This document shows, piece by piece, positions 1 to 5,042 of a stretch of 5,042 nt of DNA. Both the position numbers and the translations under genes were made by a program. Every line of letters starts with the position of its first letter. Position 1 is the stretch's first letter. The notes beneath the pieces were generated by a model. The model ran no database searches, was not told where the DNA came from, and saw nothing but the letters and a program-made list of their open reading frames with translations. Source of the DNA: Chitinophagaceae bacterium (GTDB lineage: Bacteria; Bacteroidota; Bacteroidia; Chitinophagales; Chitinophagaceae); assembly GCA_020846105.1 (NCBI GenBank), contig JADLEN010000050.1, forward strand, positions 1 through 5,042. The letters run 5' to 3'.

Positions 1-1160
1 AATTCGATATCCTCGTCGGTATGCACTGCAGTGGGGATAATGCGCAGAATAATCAAACCTTTAGGTATTACTGGATAAACAACTACTGAGCAGAATATGT
101 TGTAATTTTCACGCATATCTAATATTAGGTGTGTTGCATCAAACAGACCACCTTTCATTACTACTGGGGTTACAGGAGAGTTGGTTGTGCCAATGTCAAA
201 ACCGCGCTCGCGCAAACCACTTTGTAATTTATTTACATTATGCCATAAGCGTTCGCGAAGTTCTGGTCTTGTACGCAATAATTCTAGTCTTTTGAGACCA
301 CCTACAACCAAAGGCATAGGCAAAGATTTTGCATAAACTTGTGAGCGCATATTGTAGCGTAGGAATTTCAATACTTTTTTATCTGCTGCAAAAAATGCGC
401 CAATACTAGCCATTGATTTAGCAAAAGTGGAAAAGTAAACATCAATGTCTTTAATACAATCTTGTGCATCGCCTACACCAGCACCACGAGACCCTATTGA
501 GCCAAAACCGTGTGCATCGTCTACCAAAAGGCGAAATTCAAATTTTGATTTTAATGCGATTATTTCTTTAATTTTACCTTGATTACCACTCATTCCAAAC
601 ACACCTTCGCTTATTACCAAAATACCGCCACCTGTCTTTGCCGCCATTTCGGTAGCACGTGCCAATTGTTTTTCACAATCCTCAATATCATTGTGTTTGA
701 AAACATATCGTTGGCCGGGGTGTAAGCGCAAACCATCTATAATACAAGCATGTGATTCTGCATCATAAACTATTACATCTCTGAGGCCACAAAGCGCATC
801 TATAGCAGATACCATGCCTTGATAACCGAAATTTACCAACATTGCATCTTCCTTGCCTATAAATTCAGCTAATTCACTTTCTAGTTTTTCGTGATTGTCA
901 GAGTTGCCACTCATCATTCTAGCGCCCATTGGGGTGGCCATACCGTATTGTGCAGCAGCATCGGCATCGGCTTTGCGTACTTCAGGGTGGTTGGCCAGTC
1001 CTAGGTAATTATTAAGGCTCCAAACAATTTTCTCTTTACCTCTAAATTTCATTCTGTTGCTTATTTCTCCCTCTAGTTTTGGGAAGGCAAAGTACCCAGG
1101 GGCTTGCTCAGCATAGTCACCAATTGGTCCTAGTTTATCGAATTTGGCAAATAAATCCAT
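1..1160 (-). CDS. Alpha-oxoamine synthase (serine palmitoyltransferase-like or cysteate acyltransferase-like), 3' end cut by window edge
   Basis: This is a fold-type I PLP enzyme that should condense an amino acid with a fatty acyl thioester, releasing CO2, to give a 3-keto long-chain base in the cytoplasm. The reading frame is open from the ATG at 1160 to base 1, giving 386 residues; relatives run to about 395-420, so only a short C-terminal piece is missing. Visible family marks are NNYLGLANHPE (50-60), the ring-stacking histidine in DAESHA (H137), SEGVFGMSG (184-192), the cofactor aspartate and histidine in VDDAHGFG (D214, H217), the Schiff-base lysine in STFAKS (K248), and a late arginine in LRIIPTAVHT (R373) that fits the carboxylate-binding Arg. 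The N-terminal part, with GYFAFPKLEGE (22-32), resembles a Bacteroidota subgroup distinct from classical Sphingobacterium SPT, as I remember those sequences. Candidate products are 3-ketosphinganine (from serine) or 3-ketocapnine (from cysteate). Glycine C-acetyltransferase and BioF are less likely. A good promoter lies about 48 bp upstream of the start. Confidence 0.85.
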   Translation of the reverse strand, partial: MDLFAKFDKLGPIGDYAEQAPGYFAFPKLEGEISNRMKFRGKEKIVWSLNNYLGLANHPEVRKADADAAAQYGMATPMGARMMSGNSDNHEKLESELAEFIGKEDAMLVNFGYQGMVSAIDALCGLRDVIVYDAESHACIIDGLRLHPGQRYVFKHNDIEDCEKQLARATEMAAKTGGGILVISEGVFGMSGNQGKIKEIIALKSKFEFRLLVDDAHGFGSIGSRGAGVGDAQDCIKDIDVYFSTFAKSMASIGAFFAADKKVLKFLRYNMRSQVYAKSLPMPLVVGGLKRLELLRTRPELRERLWHNVNKLQSGLRERGFDIGTTNSPVTPVVMKGGLFDATHLILDMRENYNIFCSVVVYPVIPKGLIILRIIPTAVHTDEDIE

Positions 1161-1207
1161 GTGAATTTTATATTATTTTTAAGATTAGATTTAAAAAATT
1201 AATTGTG

Positions 1208-1235
1208 CAAAAGTAACTTATTATAGCGAAAACAA
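1208..1235 (-). promoter_or_regulatory. Bacteroidota-type promoter for the acyltransferase gene
   Basis: Read on the minus strand there is TTG (complement of 1233-1235), a 17-nt spacer, then TACTTTTG (complement of 1208-1215). This is an exact match to the Bacteroidota housekeeping consensus TTG...TAnnTTTG at an accepted spacing. Transcription would start a few bases on, near 1200, leaving a leader of roughly 40 nt before the ATG at 1160. The leader is A/T-rich with no Shine-Dalgarno sequence, which is normal for the phylum. The match is seen directly; its activity is inferred. Confidence 0.75.
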
Positions 1236-1268
1236 GAACTGATATATTATAACTTGGTCTGAATTTTA

Positions 1269-1296
1269 ACAGCATTGCACAATGTTCTGTAATTTG
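1269..1296 (+). promoter_or_regulatory. Tentative promoter/operator region of the dehydrogenase gene
   Basis: Two weak signals lie just before the dehydrogenase start. TAATTTG (1290-1296) is one base short of the TAnnTTTG minus-7 box and has no well-placed TTG upstream; the nearest TTGs leave 12 or 33 nt. Directly before it is an imperfect inverted repeat, ACAG-C-ATTG / CAAT-GTT-CTGT (1269-1290, centre CA), which could bind a regulator or be chance in AT-rich DNA. The rest of the 155-bp divergent intergenic region holds only the opposite promoter. A promoter for the plus-strand gene must lie here or be very weak, but its exact position is a guess. Confidence 0.25.
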
Positions 1297-1315
1297 CAAT
1301 CGAAATGAAACTTTT

Positions 1316-2404
1316 ATGACAGAAACAAAATACACATACCAACAACTTTTTGATTTTGCAACTCAGTTGTTTGGCAAAATAGGGTGTTCACCTGCTGATG
1401 CTCGCACCGCTGGCAAGGTGCTATTGTCTGCAGATTTGAGAGGGGTAGATTCTCATGGTATAGCGCGTCTTAGTGGTTATATTAGACTTTGGAAAGCCGG
1501 CAGGGTAAATGCAAATCCTGCAATTAATATTATACATCAAAGTCCTTCAACAGCAGTGGTAGATGCGGATGCCGCACTTGGATTGGTGTCTGCGCCTTAT
1601 GCAATGCAACTGGCAATGGAGAAAGCTCGCACTGCAGGTACTGGTTGGGTAAGTGTTCAAAATTCCAATCATTTTGGTATAGCAGGCATACATGCGATGA
1701 TGGCACTTGAAGAGGATATGATAGGCATTGCAATGACAAATGCTAGTCCGTTGGTTGCGCCTACTTTTTCTACCGAAAGGTTGTTGGGAACCAACCCAAT
1801 AGCTGTAGCCATACCTGCTGGCAAACAGGCTGCTTTTGTGGCCGATATGGCTACTACAACCGCCGCAAACGGAAAACTAGAAATTTTGCAAAGAAAAAAC
1901 ATGAGTGCACCTTTTGGTTGGATTCAAGACAAGGATGGCAAAGTGTCTACCAATCAGCACGAGGTAAAAAACGGAGGAGCTTTATTGCCACTAGGCGGCA
2001 CTAGAGAGCAGGGCAGCCACAAAGGTTATGCCCTAGGCAGTATTGTGGATATTTTTTCGGCAATACTTAGTGGTGCAAATTATGGGCCTTGGGTGCCACC
2101 TTTTGTTAGCTTTTTGCCCGTTGCCGAAGATTTGCCCGGAAAGGGCATTGGGCATTTCTTTGGTGCAATGCGCATTGATGCTTTCAGGCCCGCCGAAGAT
2201 TTTAAAAAAAATATGGACCAATGGATTGAGCGCTTTAGGAATGCTAAAACCATTGAAGGGGAAGAATGTGTACTAATACCTGGCGATATTGAGCGAGACA
2301 TGGAACAAGAAAGAATGAAAAATGGCATCCCTTTATTAGCAGCCGTAGTAAAAGATATTTCAGAATTGGCAATCGAATATGACACAGACATAAAGTTTAA
2401 TTAA
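1316..2404 (+). CDS. Malate/L-lactate dehydrogenase family (Ldh_2) oxidoreductase
   Basis: This 362-residue protein is full length for the Ldh_2 family (usually about 330-365), a group of soluble NAD(P)-dependent enzymes unrelated to classical Rossmann-fold malate dehydrogenases. Members interconvert 2-hydroxyacids and 2-ketoacids: malate, lactate, sulfolactate, ureidoglycolate, 2,3-diketogulonate, or the imine delta-1-piperideine-2-carboxylate. Family marks are [12 protein letters not shown] (41-52) with the proposed catalytic His47, SNHFGIAG (117-124), the dinucleotide-binding [10 protein letters not shown] (158-167), FVADMATT (174-181), LPLGG (224-228) and GSHKGYALG (233-241). No signal peptide or membrane segment is visible. 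The ATG at 1316 puts the N-terminus where the family expects it; it has no Shine-Dalgarno sequence. The neighbours (a lipid acyltransferase facing away, ndk downstream) do not reveal the substrate, so I give no gene symbol. No terminator is seen after the stop, so some read-through into ndk is possible. Family is sure; substrate unknown. Confidence 0.9.
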   Translation: MTETKYTYQQLFDFATQLFGKIGCSPADARTAGKVLLSADLRGVDSHGIARLSGYIRLWKAGRVNANPAINIIHQSPSTAVVDADAALGLVSAPYAMQLAMEKARTAGTGWVSVQNSNHFGIAGIHAMMALEEDMIGIAMTNASPLVAPTFSTERLLGTNPIAVAIPAGKQAAFVADMATTTAANGKLEILQRKNMSAPFGWIQDKDGKVSTNQHEVKNGGALLPLGGTREQGSHKGYALGSIVDIFSAILSGANYGPWVPPFVSFLPVAEDLPGKGIGHFFGAMRIDAFRPAEDFKKNMDQWIERFRNAKTIEGEECVLIPGDIERDMEQERMKNGIPLLAAVVKDISELAIEYDTDIKFN

Positions 2405-2411
2405 AAATTTT

Positions 2412-2439
2412 TTCGGTTTGGATAAGCCTATTATCTTCG
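2412..2439 (+). promoter_or_regulatory. Probable ndk promoter
   Basis: TATCTTCG at 2432-2439 differs from the Bacteroidota minus-7 consensus TAnnTTTG by one base and sits 21 bp before the ndk ATG. At the standard 17-nt spacing upstream is TTC (2412-2414) in place of TTG; a true TTG at 2418-2420 is too close (11 nt). Transcription would start near 2445, giving a very short A-rich leader (CAAAAAACAACAAAAA) without a Shine-Dalgarno sequence, typical of well-expressed genes in this phylum. The motif is seen; its use is inferred. Confidence 0.5.
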
Positions 2440-2460
2440 CGGCGCAAAAAACAACAAAAA

Positions 2461-2877
2461 ATGTCTAATCTTACCTTTACAATGATCAAGCCCGATGCCG
2501 TAAAAAACGGTAACATCGGCAACATCCTTCAAATGATTAACAATGCAGGTTTTCGTATTGTAGCAATGAAATATACCAAACTTAGCCTTGAGCAAGCGGG
2601 TAAATTTTATGAAGTTCATAGCGCTCGTCCTTTTTATGGAGAGCTGACCGAATTTATGAGTAGTGGTCCTATAGTAGCTGCTATTTTAGAAAAAACCAAT
2701 GCAGTTGCCGATTTCCGTACTTTGATAGGCGCTACCAACCCAGCAGAAGCTGCCGAAGGTACTATTCGTAAGCAATACGCCACATCTATTGGCGAAAACG
2801 CTGTTCATGGTTCTGATAGCGACGAAAATGCACTTATCGAAGGTGCTTTCTTCTTCAGTGGCTTAGAAAAATTCTAG
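2461..2877 (+). CDS. ndk: Nucleoside diphosphate kinase
   Basis: Ndk moves the gamma-phosphate from ATP to other (d)NDPs through a phosphohistidine intermediate, keeping NTP and dNTP pools balanced in the cytoplasm. The protein is 138 residues, normal for a bacterial Ndk. It opens with FTMIKPDAV (6-14, carrying Lys10). The phosphate-contact residues are in place: Arg86 in DFRTLIG, Thr92 in GATNP, Arg103 in GTIRKQYA and Asn113. The active-site signature NAVHGSDS (113-120) holds the phosphorylated His116, and the protein ends in the usual EGAFFFSG stretch. All expected catalytic residues are present, so it should be active. The start is fixed by the family N-terminus and the short leader from the promoter at 2412-2439. 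It appears to be transcribed alone, since a strong terminator begins 27 bp after the stop. Confidence 0.98.
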   Translation: MSNLTFTMIKPDAVKNGNIGNILQMINNAGFRIVAMKYTKLSLEQAGKFYEVHSARPFYGELTEFMSSGPIVAAILEKTNAVADFRTLIGATNPAEAAEGTIRKQYATSIGENAVHGSDSDENALIEGAFFFSGLEKF

Positions 2878-2904
2878 TTTATTGTTTTACATTTCATCTA
2901 ATTG

Positions 2905-2942
2905 AAAAATCCCGATTGCCAGAAGCAGTCGGGATTTTTTTT
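2905..2942. terminator. Intrinsic terminator between convergent genes (ndk and the DUF420 gene)
   Basis: Two 15-nt arms (2905-2919 and 2925-2939) enclose a CAGAA loop, with the GC-rich core CCCGATTGC/GCAGTCGGG followed by eight Ts (2935-2942). On the plus strand every position pairs if one U-G wobble (2916/2928) is allowed. The flanking A-run (2905-2909) gives a five-T tail on the minus strand, so it can also end the convergent minus-strand transcript, whose last stop is at 2966. There the wobble becomes an A/C mismatch and the tail is shorter, so it should work better for ndk. Confidence 0.93.
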
Positions 2943-2965
2943 ATGTACTGTAAAAAGTAAAAACT

Positions 2966-3508
2966 TTAGGTGTAATATGGCGAAATAAGGATATAAACCA
3001 AAACCCCTGTAATGCTCACATATAGCCAAAGTGGGAACGTATAGCGAGCAAGCTTTTTGTGTTTGGGAAATTCACTTATCAATCCGCGATAAGCTGTAAA
3101 TAAAATGAAAGGTAAAATAATAGCAGCCAAGGGGATATGTGTAATTAAAATAAAATAATACACGGTTTTTATTAAGCCTTCACCGCCAAATTGAGTATCG
3201 CCATTAAATAGGTGATGAGCAATATAGCTTACCAAAAATAGAACAGAAAGCAACATTGCTGCAATCATAATGTTTTTGTGCTGCTGATAATTTTTCTTTT
3301 TTACGGCCACAAAAGCCGCTATAAGTAAAACCGTAACAGTAGAATTGATTATTGCATTTACTAGTGCAAAAAGATGGGTGTCAAATCCTAAGTCCACTTC
3401 TAATTTTACCTTGCCTAGCACTACTACCGCTGCAAATACAATAAAGGATACAGTAAGTATTAATAGTTTAGCTTTTTTGTCGTCTTTTTTTAAGGATGCT
3501 TCTAACAT
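2966..3508 (-). CDS. DUF420 family membrane protein (CtaM/YozB-like)
   Basis: This is a 180-residue inner-membrane protein. Five hydrophobic segments are visible at about 14-32, 47-69, 79-100, 118-140 and 156-176, with lysine-rich stretches KKDDKKAK (7-14), KKKNYQQHK (70-78) and HKKLAR (150-155) between or before them. Conserved-looking histidines sit at or near membrane edges: His45 in FDTHLF, His77, the pair His98-His99 in YIAHH, His124 in THIPLA, and His150. This histidine layout and the closing WLYVSITGVLVY match DUF420. The characterised members, CtaM of Staphylococcus and YozB of Bacillus, are needed for active haem aa3-type oxidase; a similar role here in cytochrome oxidase maturation is inferred, since no oxidase gene is in the window. 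The ATG at 3508 follows AATCAAAAATAAC, with no Shine-Dalgarno sequence. The barrel gene upstream ends 56 bp away, and I see neither a good promoter nor a terminator between them, so co-transcription is plausible. Confidence 0.85.
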   Translation of the reverse strand: MLEASLKKDDKKAKLLILTVSFIVFAAVVVLGKVKLEVDLGFDTHLFALVNAIINSTVTVLLIAAFVAVKKKNYQQHKNIMIAAMLLSVLFLVSYIAHHLFNGDTQFGGEGLIKTVYYFILITHIPLAAIILPFILFTAYRGLISEFPKHKKLARYTFPLWLYVSITGVLVYILISPYYT

Positions 3509-3564
3509 GTTATTTTTGATTAAGTATGTGGTGCTAATTTATTAACTATCAACGCTTTTGGATT

Positions 3565-5042
3565 CTAAAAGCTTGATGTAATCATAGCCCTTACACCGCT
3601 AAAAGCTGGTTCGTAACGACATACACCACCAGTACAGTTGATACCTGCCACTTGTTTTACATAAGCCAACGAAATTCTGTGTGGGCCAGTTGTATAGGCT
3701 GTGAATACTGTGGGGTAATGTAACTTATCTCCTTTTGTTGGCGCAATATTATACATGTCAGAGGCTGCAAATGACCATTTTGGCGCTACCGTATATTCTG
3801 CAATAGCGTATAACCATGACCCAAGATCTTGTTTGGTATCTTGGTACTCTACCTCTACACGTATGGCTTGCTTATCGTTGATGCGATAAGTTACATCTAC
3901 AAACGGAGTTATAGAATGCATAAATGGTAAAGGTTCTGAACGATATACTTGAAGGTTGTAACCAAGGTATTGGATACCACCGCCTATAATCCATTTCTTA
4001 AATCCACGATATTCAAAATCACCAAAAATCTCTTCGTAAAGTTTTGTACCTGTAAGGGTATTCATATGCGTATAATTCAGGTTAATGTTATAATCGTCGT
4101 TAGGAGCAATGAAAACATCTGCTTTGTAGGCCAATTCTGACAGGTCTTGAGATGCTGGAGAATAACGTGCCAATAGACGGTGAGGGCGAATAATAGCCAC
4201 TACTGGCTGCCAGTTTACCATTCCATTTAGCAATAATTCAGATGGTGAAGTGCGCATTACGAAATTTTCGGTACGCTTTGCCGAAAGGTTTACTGCAATT
4301 CCTTTTTTTGCCCAGCCAAGGGTAGAGTATAGGGTAGAGCCGGCGTGGTTTTCGAGCTGCGAAAGACCATTTATAGCTTCTTTAGATTTATAAGCAGCCT
4401 CTACATACCATGAAATGTTTTCGTAAGTTAGGTTGTTATAACCTGTAAAAGCATACATATTGTATTTAGGTATAAATCTATCGCCAAGAGGCAAGCTGTT
4501 AATTGTGCCCACAATAGCATCCATTGAGCCTTGGTCTAACGTGCGATTTAGGGTAGCTACTCCAGGGTTTATATGTACTTTGCCAATATTAAAATCACCT
4601 TCGATGGTAGCCGATTTGAAAACAGGGGCATAAAAAGTATTAACAAGGGCATTGTTTTTTTGCTGACCTGCAAAACCTTTTACAAATATGTGGTCATTGA
4701 GTTTGTATTTTAAAGACACGCCCACTAATGCGTTGTCTATCAGTAAGCCTCTATCTTCATAAGAACGAAATACGATACCACTGCCTACTTGGTCGTAAAT
4801 ATAACCTGCCGATACGGTTAGGTTTTTGTATTCTTTGCTAAGGTTAAATGCGCCTATACCAAATGTAGTCATTGGCCGGGTTAGGTATTTAAGGTTGGAG
4901 TTTTGAAATGCATCTACACGCATAAAGGCAGTAAAACCATCATTGTTATACCTAAGGCTTAGCCAACCTTCTCCACCATTTTTGTATTTTTCGTAAAGCG
5001 AATTGTTTGGGGCAATTATTTTAGGATCATTTTCATAAAAAT
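3565..5042 (-). CDS. Outer-membrane beta-barrel protein, DUF6029-like, 5' end cut by window edge
   Basis: The frame stays open from the TAG at 3565-3567 to the right edge, giving 491 residues with no N-terminus. The ATG at 4923 is internal: the 39 codons upstream of it (including NNSLYEKYKNGGEG and WLSLRYNNDGF) continue the same protein, so the true start and signal peptide lie outside. The sequence is a long series of short alternating amphipathic strands rich in Tyr, Gly, Asn and Thr with polar turns (for example YNINLNYTHMNT and SWYVEAAYKS). It ends in RAMITSSF, the terminal aromatic residue used as a barrel-assembly signal. The stretch GSGIVFRSYEDRGL followed by DNALVGVSLKY resembles my memory of DUF6029, a Bacteroidota family of outer-membrane proteins of unknown function; the barrel call is firmer than the family call. 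A CX4C pair (CTGGVC) lies about 25 residues from the C-terminus, in what should be the last surface loop. I do not know its substrate or role. It is followed by the DUF420 gene on the same strand. Confidence 0.75.
   Translation of the reverse strand, partial: FYENDPKIIAPNNSLYEKYKNGGEGWLSLRYNNDGFTAFMRVDAFQNSNLKYLTRPMTTFGIGAFNLSKEYKNLTVSAGYIYDQVGSGIVFRSYEDRGLLIDNALVGVSLKYKLNDHIFVKGFAGQQKNNALVNTFYAPVFKSATIEGDFNIGKVHINPGVATLNRTLDQGSMDAIVGTINSLPLGDRFIPKYNMYAFTGYNNLTYENISWYVEAAYKSKEAINGLSQLENHAGSTLYSTLGWAKKGIAVNLSAKRTENFVMRTSPSELLLNGMVNWQPVVAIIRPHRLLARYSPASQDLSELAYKADVFIAPNDDYNINLNYTHMNTLTGTKLYEEIFGDFEYRGFKKWIIGGGIQYLGYNLQVYRSEPLPFMHSITPFVDVTYRINDKQAIRVEVEYQDTKQDLGSWLYAIAEYTVAPKWSFAASDMYNIAPTKGDKLHYPTVFTAYTTGPHRISLAYVKQVAGINCTGGVCRYEPAFSGVRAMITSSF

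Noticed and set aside
1530..2391. Open frames antisense or out of frame within the dehydrogenase gene (1530-1739, 1669-1902, 2033-2221, 2080-2391 minus; 2043-2276 plus)
   Set aside because: They overlap a full-length conserved gene, have no family motifs and lack their own promoter signals; they are shadows.
2397..2420. TTAATTAA palindrome plus A/T run after the dehydrogenase stop as a terminator
   Set aside because: The stem would be pure A/T with no loop and no GC core, too weak to be an intrinsic terminator.
2431..2619. Minus-strand frame over the start of ndk
   Set aside because: It lies antisense to the highly conserved Ndk coding sequence and shows no recognisable protein features.
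3509..3564. Separate promoter for the DUF420 gene (TTG, 23 nt, TACTTAAT on the minus strand)
   Set aside because: The minus-7 box lacks the TTTG half and the spacing is at the limit; not convincing enough to annotate.
3345..4140. Plus-strand frames inside the DUF420 and barrel genes (3345-3545, 3949-4140)
   Set aside because: These are complements of real coding frames with low-complexity content and no conserved motif.
4921..4923. ATG at 4923 as the start of the barrel protein
   Set aside because: The same frame runs open for 39 more codons to the window edge with matching barrel-like composition, and no signal peptide follows this Met, so it is an internal methionine.
1..5042. CRISPR array, tRNA/rRNA genes, IS ends, phage or defence genes
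   Set aside because: No direct repeats, tRNA-like arms, transposase frames or terminal inverted repeats were seen; nearly all bases are in five conventional genes.

Overview
The window looks like an ordinary chromosomal segment of a Bacteroidota bacterium, possibly from the Chitinophagales/Sphingobacteriales/Flavobacteriales range; I cannot place it more closely. Four things support this. The base composition is AT-rich. None of the four visible start codons has a Shine-Dalgarno sequence, and their leaders are A-rich. There is a textbook Bacteroidota promoter (TTG, 17 nt, TACTTTTG). The genes are also typical of the phylum, including a Bacteroidota-type Ndk, a sphingolipid/sulfonolipid-type acyltransferase and an outer-membrane barrel resembling the DUF6029 family.

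Layout. The left end (1-1160, minus strand) holds most of a PLP-dependent alpha-oxoamine synthase whose C-terminus lies outside the window. A 155-bp divergent intergenic region (1161-1315) separates it from a complete plus-strand malate/lactate dehydrogenase-family oxidoreductase (1316-2404). After 56 bp with a probable promoter comes a complete nucleoside diphosphate kinase gene, ndk (2461-2877). A strong hairpin-plus-T-run terminator (2905-2942) lies between ndk and a convergent minus-strand pair. That pair is a five-helix DUF420 (CtaM/YozB-like) membrane protein (2966-3508) and, upstream of it in transcription order, a large beta-barrel outer-membrane protein (3565 to beyond 5042) whose N-terminus lies outside the window.

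How the genes relate. No single pathway joins them. The acyltransferase would make the long-chain base of membrane sphingolipids or sulfonolipids. The dehydrogenase is a soluble NAD(P)-dependent 2-hydroxyacid/2-ketoacid enzyme. Ndk balances nucleotide triphosphates. DUF420 proteins are linked to haem-copper oxidase maturation. The barrel has no known function. The barrel and DUF420 genes could share a transcript, with 56 bp between them and no terminator seen.

I found no RNA gene, CRISPR array, mobile element, or sign of phage or defence genes. No intergenic gap exceeds 300 bp. I see no clear evidence of a new system. The points most worth checking are the substrate of the acyltransferase, the uncharacterised barrel next to DUF420, and the control elements in the divergent intergenic region.
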